From: Schizochytrium sp. CCTCC M209059
Taxonomy: Eukaryota; Sar; Bigyra; Thraustochytrida; Thraustochytriidae
DNA: 64,000 bases
Assembly: GCA_000818945.1 (NCBI GenBank)
Contig: KN805407.1
Coordinates: 67,320 to 131,319, forward strand
Direction of reading: 5' to 3'
Position 1 is the first letter of the stretch, and every line of letters begins with the position of its first letter. Of this stretch, positions 45,332-55,265 are shown piece by piece. The notes beneath the pieces were generated by a model. That model ran no database searches. It saw only the letters and a program-made list of their open reading frames with translations, and was not told the DNA's origin. A program made the translations under genes and the position numbers.

Positions 45332-46444
45332 CTACTTGACGGTTTTTAACTTGCACTTGAATACAAACACTGCAGGAAAGGAAACCTTCTTCTCTGCGGG
45401 TTTGTACACACCAACACCGATTCTACAGCCAGTCCAAAGAAAGTTCATCTCCCGACGTCGAACCTGTCGCCCATTGAGATAGATGCCATTTTGACTGAGC
45501 TTCTTTTCTGCTTTAATGGCCGCTCTTGATAATTTGTACTTTGCCTCGGCGCCTTCTGGTCCCTCGTCGAGCCCCTCAATATTCTGTTGGGACAATGAGA
45601 CGATCTCTGGAATTGACTGGTTCTCATCGTCTTGGTTCTGCGCGTTCTCGAGCGCGACAAAGTCTGCTTCTGGCGACGCAGCTGCGGATTTGATTGGTGT
45701 TTCTGTCTTGGACTCCCCGGTCTTGTCTCCTGATTCAACATTGTTTCCTTCTCCGACATCGTTTCGTGCTTTGTCTTCCCCTTCTCTTGCGGGTTGTAGA
45801 GCGTCATCGTCTTCGCGGGGCGCTGAGGAACGCACAGAGACGTCCGAAATTGCGAACCAACCATTGTACTTGAAGATCTGAAACTCCATCTTGGAGAGGC
45901 CTTCGACATCACTGAGGTCAACTTCACATTTTGCACTGGCGCCGGCGGTCAATAGGGTTGCTGCTGTAGGAACACGCCAGGCCTTGCCCTTGAGCGGGCC
46001 ACGAGTACATTCGACAATCGCGTCGCTGGAGAGCTGGTTTGAGACCAATGTCACGATGCTCTTTCCAAAGCGTATGGCGCAGGAGAGTCCAAGAGAAGTC
46101 TCTGTCTCTTTTTCGAGGGTTTTGGACTTGCCTCCCGCGAAGACCATTGTACCAGTCGAAGACCCCACGTCTGTGACCGCCCATCGGTTCGTTTGCGCGT
46201 CAAAGCTGAGAATAGCGTGCTTGGCACTTGTCGTCCTGTTGGCAAGAGGAATGGCGTTTTCATGGCTGCGTCCAACCGTGAGCGGCGCCTGGTTTGTGCG
46301 AATGCGCAGCGTCGCCCATTCGAGGTCCTCGGAAAAGATGCGCCATATTTTCGTTTTCGCCAACAGCTTGGTCTCCATTTCTTCGCTCACATCTAATGGA
46401 TAGGACTCGGGGTCCTTGACCACGATGGAGGCGGCGCCGCCCAT
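45332..46444 (-). CDS. Myristoylatable protein with one intact and one split FHA domain
   Basis: A 370-residue protein. The N-terminus MGGAASIV fits N-myristoylation on Gly2. FHA1 (about 40-135) is clear: LTVGRSHENAIPL, TTSAKHAILSF (the S-x-x-H phosphothreonine pocket) and DVGSSTGTMVF. From about 142 a second, weaker FHA core begins (GPLKGKAWRVP, CEVDLSDVEGLSKMEFQIF, WFAISDVS). It is then interrupted by roughly 110 acidic, disordered residues before the terminal FHA strands reappear: SQNGIYLNGRQVRRREM and GCRIGVGVYK. FHA domains bind phosphothreonine peptides, so this looks like a membrane-tethered phospho-reader scaffold (inference). It sits head-to-head, across 1.6 kb, with a MAP kinase kinase gene. 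The ATG at 46444 is in gcgATGGGC context. Confidence 0.82.
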   Translation of the reverse strand: MGGAASIVVKDPESYPLDVSEEMETKLLAKTKIWRIFSEDLEWATLRIRTNQAPLTVGRSHENAIPLANRTTSAKHAILSFDAQTNRWAVTDVGSSTGTMVFAGGKSKTLEKETETSLGLSCAIRFGKSIVTLVSNQLSSDAIVECTRGPLKGKAWRVPTAATLLTAGASAKCEVDLSDVEGLSKMEFQIFKYNGWFAISDVSVRSSAPREDDDALQPAREGEDKARNDVGEGNNVESGDKTGESKTETPIKSAAASPEADFVALENAQNQDDENQSIPEIVSLSQQNIEGLDEGPEGAEAKYKLSRAAIKAEKKLSQNGIYLNGRQVRRREMNFLWTGCRIGVGVYKPAEKKVSFPAVFVFKCKLKTVK

Positions 46445-48042
46445 CGTGCGATCGTGGCGCTAACCCTACCGACCCCTTCTCCTCTCGGGCGTTCACCGTT
46501 CACCGCCTGGTACGTCCTCGCTTGGATGTGCTTTCGCACCAAGCGCAACAGCTTGGAAGCGACGATACAGCTTTGCCCGGTTTGCGGCACGGCTTTTGTC
46601 CCGCGTACCACTGCGCTCTCAACCAGCAAAGACGCTCGCGCGCCGGGAGCCTTGGTGGATTGGGAAGAACAATGCAATCAACCCTCACCCAGCCAACCGC
46701 TCCGAGGTCTTCCGGATTGCGCGCCCTTCCAATCTACTCTGCCTGCGCGAGGAGGCTGGCGCACGCCTGTATCAGCAAAGTCAAAATTGCGATGGACTCC
46801 TGCTAACAATTGATGCAGGAGGAGGCACCGAGCGCGCGCGAGGGCGAAGGTATGTTACTCCACGACTTGTCTCCTTCCTTGGTCGGACCAATTCCTACTT
46901 ATCTGCAGGTTTATTGGATATTTATCGCCTAGCGCCAATCAGCCAGTCTGCCAGCCAGCTATCTCTGGCCCCGGCGGTCTTTACACCTCGGACCCAACGC
47001 TCCCTAGCTGGCTGGCTGGCTGAATGATGGATGGCTACGTTCTTTCGCTTGTTATGCAGAATCTCAGCCTCCGCGGCGCCCCCACGACGGCTTCGTCTGC
47101 GAGGCTGTTGGGTACACACACTGCACGATTAGAAACGCACTTCCAAGGCAAGCGAATTGCAATTGCAATCAACGTGAAAAAATCAATCTCATACCAGCCA
47201 AATCCAAGCACACACACACACAAGCTCAATGTCAAATTGTCAAGACTGGGAGGCCATTCAACGGACAAATATGTAGTATGTCGACTCTAGGCTACCTTCT
47301 ACGTGGACTCATTAAAAGAAAAGAAAATGTGATGATTGGAATACGTCTTACTTTTCTTTGAATAGAACCAAGAGCGTGCATCCAATCGATATACATAGTC
47401 CATGCTCATGAAATGGAAGATGCGTCAGTGAGACATTAATCAACTTTTCTGATGGTACAGGCGCAACTGCTTTTACAGCTGCAGCCGCGAGGAAGAGGTC
47501 CGTGGCCGTCAGCCGTAGCCTTTGGCTCATTGCCGGAAGTTTGTGTTTTCGCGGTGGGCTCAAGTCCGTTTCTATTCTCGGCAGCGTGACGAGCGAGGCT
47601 CATAAACAGGACACAAGTTGTGGGCAAGCCATAGGCACGGCACATCAAACACAGGCCGTGCCCGACCACAAATTCACCACTTCGGTTGCTGCAGGTAGAT
47701 GAGAATGAACAAGCTCTCAAACTGCGTCTTCTCAGAGAATTTCTACGGCCGTCGCTGTCTCGATCCGCACCTTTTCACTGGCAGCAGTTCTTTTCCATTG
47801 ATAGATGACCGATCGATCGATCGCGGCGACAGATGAATGCAACGGCATTCGTTCCCAAATATTGGGGGATTCATATACACACCCTGTCCGTGAGAACTTG
47901 ACCGGGACAAATAAGCGCTGTCTCGGCGCGGCTTGCCGATGATGATCGATTGTGATTGCGGACAAGACACGCATGTACGAGACGTGACGTGGCGGTGCGG
48001 AGACCTTGTTGCTGCTCCTCTCCCTGCAGATCGCACGAGAGG
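46445..48042. promoter_or_regulatory. Divergent interval, FHA / MAPKK genes, with a possible cryptic exon pair
   Basis: A 1.6-kb interval. It contains a possible spliced open frame (46464-47023, listed separately), (CACA)n near 47210, and gaccgatcgatcgatcgcgg (47807-47826) upstream of the MAPKK start. Confidence 0.45.
46464..47023 (+). CDS. Possible two-exon open frame without ATG (doubtful)
   Basis: A frame is open from 46464 to 46849 and can splice over a 59-base intron (donor GTATGT at 46850, acceptor CTGCAG ending 46908) to a short second exon ending at a TGA at 47021-47023. Codon choice in the first exon looks like that of real genes here, with segments such as AWKRRYSFARFAARLLSRV (presequence-like) and EVFRIARPSNLLCLREEAGA. 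I recognise no family and found no in-frame ATG, so an upstream exon would be needed. The C-terminal part overlaps a GCTGGCTGGCT low-complexity stretch. Treat it as a candidate only. Confidence 0.2.
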
Positions 48043-50358
48043 ATGATCGGCATCAAGGATCTCGCGCAGCTAAACATTGCCCGACGCCGAAAGAGGCCGA
48101 CGCCGCCGCCTCGACCTGGCACTTTGTCGGATGGGCTGCAGCGCGAGCAAGTCGAAGTCATCAGCGAGGCGGCGAAGCATAAGCCGCCCCCTGCGTTTCC
48201 GCCGCCTCCTCGTAAGCCTCCTAGTGCCATAAGCCTACCGCCTCCTCGCGTAGCCAACCCTCTCCGAGCTAGTAAAAAGGATGCGAGTGGAGTGACGACC
48301 GGCCGAGGGCCCAGGCCAAATTTTCCCAATGGGACGAACCAGGTCTCTTCCTCTACGCCAGTCTCTATGTCTTTGGCGTCTTCTTCCTCCTCTTCCTCGG
48401 CTTCGTCGTCGTCGTTAGGCGGCCTTAAACCTGCGCCTCCAGGATACTGGAAACCACCGCCGCCCAGCGCAGCCTCGCTCCCGGCAGGTGCTCGACCTGT
48501 AAATCGCGCAGGCGCACGAGGCATACTCACGCCCTTGAGCGCGTCCAAGCAAGCGTGCGACGCGCACGAAGTAGCGCAGGACGAGTCGCTAGTATCGAGT
48601 GTCGCCGCTTCTGGGATTGGAGCAGAAGTCGACGAACCTGTGGTCATTTCTGCGAACAAAGAGGCGCAGCAGGAGAATGCAATGATTCCGCAGCGTGTCG
48701 TCGAGGATATGCAGCCAGAAGATCACGCTGTATTGCAGGCAGCTTTTCCAGATTGCCAGCCCGCCGTTTTGGGGAAAGAGGACACATTATCCGGCGACGA
48801 CGATAGAGAAGAAAAAGAAGTTAACCTGGAAGCTGGAATTGAAGCCTCAAACGTTGTAGAGGCAGAAAGCGTCCTCGGGAGCGTAGATGATGCCGCATCG
48901 GACGCCGTGACGAGTTCAAGTCGCCAAAAGCCGCGGCCGAAACTTACCATACGTCTTTTCGATGATGAGGATGAGAATGAGAATGAGGATGGGGATGGGG
49001 GTGCCAATGGGAAAGACAGATATTCTCAAGCATCGGGGGAAGGGTGGAACACTGAAGGAGCGAATGATCGTGTTGGGTCTCAGGGTCCCCGGATTGGAGG
49101 TACTTCGACCAAGCTTTCCCTCCAAATCGAAAGCGATGACGAGGATGAATTTGGCAACAGCCTAGGCCCTCTTCACGGTGAAAGTGAAGATGGGAGCGCC
49201 GAATTTATTGCGATTGGGAATTTCGAGGTGCGAGAGCAAGGTATCCGCAGCAATGTCTCAAGCGATGAGGGAGACGGAAATGTCAAGAATGAGCTCGTAA
49301 TGATGGCAGCATTGGGCCAAGGTGCAGGGGGCATCGTGTACAAGGCTGTACACCGGCCCACGTTGCGGTTGGTTGCAGTGAAGACGATTCCGGTATATGA
49401 CCCGACTAAACGATCGCAAATGCTCAAGGAACTCAAGGCCTTGTACGAGAACATGGCCCCAATCGGGTACCGAGACAATGCGCCTTTGCTCGACACGTCA
49501 ACACCGGCGCCGTGCCCCTTTATTGTTACGTTTCACGACGCTTTTATTAATCCGGAAATGGCGAATGTGGCCATGGTAGTCGAGTATATGGACGGCGGGA
49601 GTCTGCAAGACATTATTGACGGCGGCGGGTGCGAGAACGAGGACATCTTGTCGCAGATTGCGTACCGCGTTTTGCGCGGTCTGCAATTCATTCATGAGCG
49701 GCACCAGATTCATCGGGACATCAAGCCGTCGAATTTGCTCATCAATCACCGAGGTGAGGTCAAAATCTCAGACTTTGGCATCGTGCGCGAACTCGAATCG
49801 ACGCAGGCAATGGCGTCGACGTTTGTCGGAACGCTAACATATATGAGCCCGGAACGTATCAGCGGACTAGCATACAATGCAAATTCGGATGTATGGTCGT
49901 TCGGATTGAGCCTCATGTCGGTGGCACTTGGGACGTATCCGCTTGCGACGGCGGGCGGTTACTGGGCTCTGTTATCGTCTTTAAATGAGGGCCCGGTGCC
50001 TCGTTTGCCAGAGGACAGATTCAGCCCGATTATGATCGACTTTGTCGCACAGTGTCTCACGCGAGACCCGCATCAGCGTCCATCATGCGAGCAGCTCTTG
50101 CAGCATCCTTTTGTAACGCAGTCGCAGCCTCTCGTCGATGCGCAGATGATTGCTGGGGAAAATGTCCCGCCCACGAACGCAGATTCGAACCTCGCGGAAC
50201 TGAATGATCTTGTAGAAGCTCTTGGCAGAGCGGAGGAGCAGCGGCAACTCGGGCCGAATCCGCCTCTTGAGAATGTCTCGCGGCAGCTCGGGGTGACTCT
50301 GTCTCTCGTCGAGGCCAAGTTCGCGTCGTTGCTGTCAGTAGGAAATTTTGGAGAATGA
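48043..50358 (+). CDS. STE7-type MAP kinase kinase with long disordered N-terminus
   Basis: A 771-residue dual-specificity kinase. The catalytic domain is at about 418-695: Gly-loop LGQGAGGIVYKA (424-435), Lys447 in VAVKTI, HRDIKPSNLLIN (His557, Asp559), DFG at 577-579, and YMSPERI. The activation segment reads STQAMASTFVGT. The T-x5-T spacing and FVGT-x-x-YMSPER are MAPKK features and resemble plant MKKs more than animal MEKs (S-x3-S). The N-terminal 415 residues are disordered, rich in Pro, Ser and acidic residues, with basic Pro segments (RRRKRPTPPPRP) that could serve as a MAPK docking (D) site. The C-terminus adds about 75 helical residues. The first in-frame ATG is 48043; upstream frame begins on TTG. 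The gene is intronless. Confidence 0.87.
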   Translation: MIGIKDLAQLNIARRRKRPTPPPRPGTLSDGLQREQVEVISEAAKHKPPPAFPPPPRKPPSAISLPPPRVANPLRASKKDASGVTTGRGPRPNFPNGTNQVSSSTPVSMSLASSSSSSSASSSSLGGLKPAPPGYWKPPPPSAASLPAGARPVNRAGARGILTPLSASKQACDAHEVAQDESLVSSVAASGIGAEVDEPVVISANKEAQQENAMIPQRVVEDMQPEDHAVLQAAFPDCQPAVLGKEDTLSGDDDREEKEVNLEAGIEASNVVEAESVLGSVDDAASDAVTSSSRQKPRPKLTIRLFDDEDENENEDGDGGANGKDRYSQASGEGWNTEGANDRVGSQGPRIGGTSTKLSLQIESDDEDEFGNSLGPLHGESEDGSAEFIAIGNFEVREQGIRSNVSSDEGDGNVKNELVMMAALGQGAGGIVYKAVHRPTLRLVAVKTIPVYDPTKRSQMLKELKALYENMAPIGYRDNAPLLDTSTPAPCPFIVTFHDAFINPEMANVAMVVEYMDGGSLQDIIDGGGCENEDILSQIAYRVLRGLQFIHERHQIHRDIKPSNLLINHRGEVKISDFGIVRELESTQAMASTFVGTLTYMSPERISGLAYNANSDVWSFGLSLMSVALGTYPLATAGGYWALLSSLNEGPVPRLPEDRFSPIMIDFVAQCLTRDPHQRPSCEQLLQHPFVTQSQPLVDAQMIAGENVPPTNADSNLAELNDLVEALGRAEEQRQLGPNPPLENVSRQLGVTLSLVEAKFASLLSVGNFGE

Positions 50359-50675
50359 TGAGCGAGGTTCTCGCGCTTCTTTGATGTAAAGAAAAAAAAA
50401 AGCCATTGAGAGAGGACGGGGGATCTTGTACAGTTTTTCCTTGCTTTTGTTAGCGATGCCATGATGATGTTGTCGCCTCATTTGTTATTCATAGCCAGTG
50501 TCAGCTCTGAAACCCCACAAGTTTCTGACATGCAGGACCAGTTAAACAGTATAGAGAACATGTTTGGCCGCACAATGAAATTGCGAGGCAACGAGAAGAA
50601 CCTACAATCTGACGCTGGATTGGTTTCGTGAGCGAGCAAGCGTCGCTTGAGGTTGAGAAACAAGATGTTCATGTG

Positions 50676-51375
50676 TTGACGAAGACGTGAAACACAGCAC
50701 ATCCTCGCGGACTGGAAACTTAGAGCCGAAAGATCCGTTTGATGGTTTTTACGACTGCTTCGGGGTTGGCGAACTCGGAACTTTTGCGCTCAGCAAACAA
50801 AGCATAGCTGCTGTGAAGCCTGTTAGATGCAAGGGACAACGTTGAACGCCATGAATTCAATTAATGTGGCGAGTTTGTCCTTGTCGCTGGATTTCAGCAA
50901 GAAATAATCGCGAAACAAGATAATTGCTTGATCTGGCAGAGTTTCTAGAAAAGTAGCGCCAGCTCGATGCGATCGACAATGCAGTTGCGCCAACCCAGTC
51001 CCCTCCGCATGCATTCCTTCCATGATAAAAATGGGATCTTTAGGCGTCAATGAAGACGTGGAATAAGGCACAATCTCAGGGACTTGCAACGCAAAAGTCT
51101 GAGGTTCTGTTTGGCGGAATGCGCAACAGCTTGGGGATGGCAAATTCTGGACCTCTGCGCTCAGTAAACAAAGCATGGCTGCTGTGAAGTCTGGCAGATA
51201 CAAAGGACAACTTTGAATGCCATAAATTTAATTAATATAGCGAGCTTGTTGCTGTCGCTGGGACTCGGCAAGAGATAATCGCGAAACAAGGCAGCTGTCC
51301 AACCTGGCAGAATTTCCGAGAAAAGTAACGTCAACCAAACGCGATTGTCAATACAGTTGCGCCAACCAAGTCATC
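50676..51375. repeat. Diverged tandem duplication, 371-bp period, two copies
   Basis: Copy 1 is about 50676-51046 and copy 2 about 51047-51375. Anchors a constant 371 bases apart are gaagacg (50681/51052), gcgctcag-aaacaaagcat (50786/51157) and ataatcgcgaaacaag (50904/51275). The copies differ at perhaps a fifth of positions. On the minus strand both carry a similar open segment (LFRDY-LL ... FMAF-VV-CI). No gene product is recognised. Confidence 0.85.
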
Positions 51376-52120
51376 CGGCATATATAAAGCAACGAAAACC
51401 CTATTCGCTGCTGTTCTCTGCCCTCGCTGAGTTTGGCGTTTTTCATAGGGGATTTCAAGACGTTGCAGCTAGTATTACGAACAACTCACAAACCCACCGT
51501 GAGCGGTGGTGTCAAGTCAAGCAAGCAAAGGAAGCAGAGCTGCTGGAGAGTCCAAGTTTGACAACGATCGCTTTTCACATTCGCGTCCATTGCCATTTCT
51601 CCGTGCTTTAAATAAGCGACGTCGGCCATCGCGTGCGGTGGGTCGGAGCACGCGCGCGCCATGTCCGCGATCGCCTTCGTCCAGGGCTACGGTTGGCTGT
51701 CGGCCTCAGCTAGCAACACACGCGGGGATCTTTACGATCCCGTCTTTTCTCTCTGCCAGACCGATCACTGCCGGCTGCTCCGTGCTCCTCCGCTGCACCA
51801 CCTGAACAGGACCAGCCTTGTGGTGCCAGTGAATGGCCGAAGCCCAACAAAAAGGAGCAGCGCAAGAAGGCGGTCAGAAACGCGAAGCAGCTTCTGCAGC
51901 GGATGCAGAGTGCTCTTCCTGCCTGACGACCGCGATCGGTTAATCGATCGATCGACTCACGTCGCCTTCTGTTTCTCCTTTTGCGCAGAAGCACGCAGCC
52001 AGCCAGTGAGCGAGTGGCCGCGCGAGCGCGCGGGGGCGGGGGCATGCGCGTCGGGCCTGCCTAGCCGACTCGCCTGGCCGCTGCTTCCCCGCGGTCAGGC
52101 TCAGTGGGGCGCCCGGATCC

Positions 52121-52153
52121 TTCCCTCCCTCCCTCCCTCCCTCCCTCCCTGCG
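52121..52153. repeat. (CCCT)n microsatellite
   Basis: About eight perfect ccct units lie within the gene-poor region. Confidence 0.9.
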
Positions 52154-52674
52154 ACCCTGGCATGGCCGTCTTGGTGCGCGGGTAGCTCCTCCTGGCGCCG
52201 TTTTGTTTTGTGCTTCTAGCTTGCTTTTGCTTCTTCGGCGCCTGTCAAGGCTGGCAGCGCGGGGCCTGGCGGCCCAGTGGCGGGGGGCGCGCGAGGCCGC
52301 CGCGGGGGGGCGCTGCGGGAGGGAAGGTTTCCCTAGCTATTTCTTCCCCCCCAAAACCCTAGAGAGCACTGCGGGCTCCTGATCTGCTGGCATTTTAGTT
52401 AGATAACCTTATTTTCTTATTTCATTCATGCATGGAAGCAGAGGTGCGCGGCCCGCCCGCCGCCGCGGCGACCGCCTGCCAGCTGGTCGCTCTCACGCGC
52501 GCGTCCGCGCCAGGCTGGCGCACTGGAGGGGGATGGCATATCTATCTCCGCTCCCCTTCCGATCGATCTGTCCGCCGCGCCCTCCCCTTCCGGCCCGGGG
52601 CGCGAGGCGACGACGCTTCCCGCTCGCCGCGCCTGCCTGACCCTCGCTCGCCCTTCTTCCTCTCACCCCCCCCC

Positions 52675-52750
52675 NNNNNNNNNNNNNNNNNNNNNNNNNN
52701 NNNNNNNNNNNNNNNNNNNNNNNNNNNNNNNNNNNNNNNNNNNNNNNNNN
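52675..52750. other. Assembly gap (76 N) flanked by C homopolymers
   Basis: Nine C bases precede the Ns and six follow, so the gap probably reflects a poly-C tract that sequencing or assembly could not resolve. Confidence 0.95.
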
Positions 52751-53079
52751 CCCCCCAACCACAGCGCTACCGTCCCAGGTCTCCTACCAGCATTCCTACC
52801 AGCATTGGCGGGCAAGCTGGCAATGCAAGCAAAGCAAGCGATAGAAAAATCCAAGGCAAACAAGGAGATCCAAGCGCTGCAAAGTCAAGGCAAGGCAAGC
52901 GAAGGCAAGCAAAGGGGCAAGCGAAGGCAAGCGAAGGCAAGCGAAGGTACCACTGACTGATCGATTGCCAAGAGCGCACCCGCCAGCAGCAGCCAGCTGC
53001 AGCGCTCGCTGGTCAGGATGTGGGAGGAGACGAAGCGGACAGGCAAGCAAGAGGAACAGGGCGGGCGAGTCGTCGGTCT

Positions 53080-53099
53080 GCCTCCCTGCCTGCCTCCCT

Positions 53100-53133
<34 letters not shown>
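53080..53133. repeat. (CCTG/CCTC)n microsatellite
   Basis: cctccctgcctgcctccctc followed by seven cctg units, in the gene-poor region. Confidence 0.9.
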
Positions 53134-53135
<2 letters not shown>

Positions 53136-53526
53136 AGCTTCGCTGCCACCACTGGACGCGGCTATTCATCCAGCCAGCTGCCTGGCTGCAGGCTGCCAAC
53201 CACCATGGCCATCGCTGCTTCGCCGTGCGCAAAACATTGCTAGCTTCTTTTACCTTTTCTTTTGGCTTTTGACGAGCAAGCGTGCGAGCTAGGCTCGCAC
53301 TAGCTAGCTCCGCTTCCCTCAACCCGAGCTCGCCCTCGCCCTCCTCGCCCCCTCTGACCCGCCGCCGCTGCCCATCCAGCAGTGCTTGCCGCCCTCGCGT
53401 GCGGCCACGCCGGCCGCGAACGAGGCAGACTGTCAGACAGGCCAGCGTTGGCTTGATTGTTGGCTTGCTTCCCCTGGCCACTGCCGCTCATGGTCTCTTG
53501 CCTGCCCGGCCACTGTTGGAGGCTCC

Positions 53527-53600
53527 TCTCTAGCTTCTCTCCCCTGGGCGCGATCTTGCTGTAGCTTCTCGCTAGCTTCTCGCTAGCTTCTTGTCTAGCT
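53527..53600. repeat. CTAGCTTCT(CG) repeat cluster
   Basis: Units of tctcgctagcttc recur (gtagcttctcgctagcttct and neighbours), and CTAGC motifs are also frequent from 53240. AGCTAGCTGCTT recurs at about 55200 and 55272, flanking the start of the large gene. Confidence 0.7.
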
Positions 53601-55265
53601 GCGATGCGCCGAAACGGGTGGCCGCGGCGGCGCTGGCCAAATGGTGGGTGCCAGCGCGAGGCAGAGGCGGGGTTGCGGTGGGTAGTCTGTGGGTACGCGC
53701 CGTCTGGCCGCGTATGGCAAGCGCGTCCCGCGGCTCCGATTTCCCTGCTGGCCGTTCTCCAGAGGCTCAACCTCTCCCTCCCTCGCGCCAGAGCGGCCCT
53801 GTCAACTGCCTCGCCTGCCTCGCGCTCTGCCGTGCTGCACCCGCCCGCGCGCGCGCCCGCCCGCCCGCGCCTCCGTCTCCTCTCCTCTCCTCTCCTCTCC
53901 TGGCCGCGCCTCCCCCTTCGCGGTCAAGTCGCCTCCGCCTGCCTCCGCCGGGCCTGCTGCTCTTTGCGTCAAAGCTGCGCCCCGCGCCCCTTTGCTCCAC
54001 TGGCCGGCCGGCCGTCTGTCTGCCTCGCTCGCCGCTCCTCGCAGCTAGCTGCCAGGCTGCTCCTGCTTGCAGTGTGCCTGCCGTCTGTTGCCTTTTTGTT
54101 GCTTGCCGTCTGTTGCTTGCCAGGCGCGCTTGTTGGAGCGCTCCGCTGTGTGGAGGGACGCCGCAGCTTGGCGATACCAACAGCTCCGCGCTGCTTCGTG
54201 ATGCCCCACCTGCGCTATTGGCCCTACTTTGCGACGTGCGGGCCGCTTTGCTCTCCCGCTCCCCGCGCCTTCTCGCCCGTCTGCCTTCCCGTTGCCAACC
54301 CCGACCCGCGCGGAGCCCGAGCGAGGAGAGCTCGCGAGCGCGGAGACGAGGACGGCCGCGGCTGCCGCTGCGCCTGCCGCTGCGCCTGCTGCAGGGCAGT
54401 GGGGATGCGGGGGCCGCGCGCAGGGAGCGAGCGAGAGAGCAACTCGAGCACGCGAGGGAAGGCGGGCTGGCGCGAATGCGACTGACGCCCGCGTGCGAGA
54501 ATGCGCGCGGAGGGAGACGGAGGGAGCGCGGAGGGGAGGAGATATGTACGTCCGCAAGAAAAAACCTGCACGCCTGCGCTCCGCGGCCGCTGCGACTGCG
54601 CCTTCGGCAACCTGTCGAGGCTGGCTGCTGCCCATCCGCGAGGAAATGAAAACCAAGTTCCTGTTTAGCCGGCCAGCCAGCTATAGCCGCCGTACTTGCC
54701 AACCACCTGCGTCTCGCCGATCCTAGCCTAACCGTAAATGTCCTGGCTGGCCGTCTTGATCTACTCGTCGAAGTCTTTTCCTCAGGCTTTTTCCTTGGTC
54801 CTCGCTGTTCTCTCCAGAGAAACCGGCCGGCCAGCCAACTTCTGCGCCTGCTCTTTCATTCGCGTCTCGCCCGTTCTGCGCTTGCTTGCTTCCCTCGCCC
54901 CCTCACGGCCAGAGTCGTACTCGCGGGCGATGCGCGTCGGCCAGCGGGCAGTGCCCGCGCCTGCCTCGCGCTGCGCCTATGCCTGGCAGCGCGCCTGGCC
55001 CGCGCCTCGCCGCCTTGCCAAGATGGTCGGCCGGTTTCCTCCCCCAGACGCGCCCGCGGAATCCACACCTTGCCCCGCAGCGTCCTCCCCACGAGGATCT
55101 ACGCCCCCACATAGGACGCGCCGCCTCGCTCTCTTGGGGGGCCTACAATCACCCCCCCCAACCCCCCTTAAGACCCCCCGCATCTCGGCATGCGGGTCAA
55201 GCTAGCTGCTTGCAGGTTGGCAGCATCCTGCCCACCGCACAAGCTGCGCGGCGCGAGGAGAAGCA

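Larger units (their letters stand above)
50359..55265. other. 4.9-kb region without a convincing gene
   Basis: The longest gene-poor stretch in the window. It holds a 371-bp diverged tandem duplication (50676-51375), CCCT and CCTG microsatellites, a cluster of CTAGCTTCT units, an assembly gap (52675-52750) and extremely GC-rich sequence from about 52 to 55.2 kb. Long open frames there (for example 53591-54649 on plus) are Arg/Ala/Ser-rich, overlap equally long frames on both strands, and match nothing I know. Part may be the leader of the large gene at 55266. Confidence 0.55.

Noticed and set aside
53591..54649. 352-codon open frame in the gene-poor region
   Set aside because: Arg/Ala/Ser/Pro composition only, overlapped by similarly long frames in other phases and on the other strand; explained by very high GC content.
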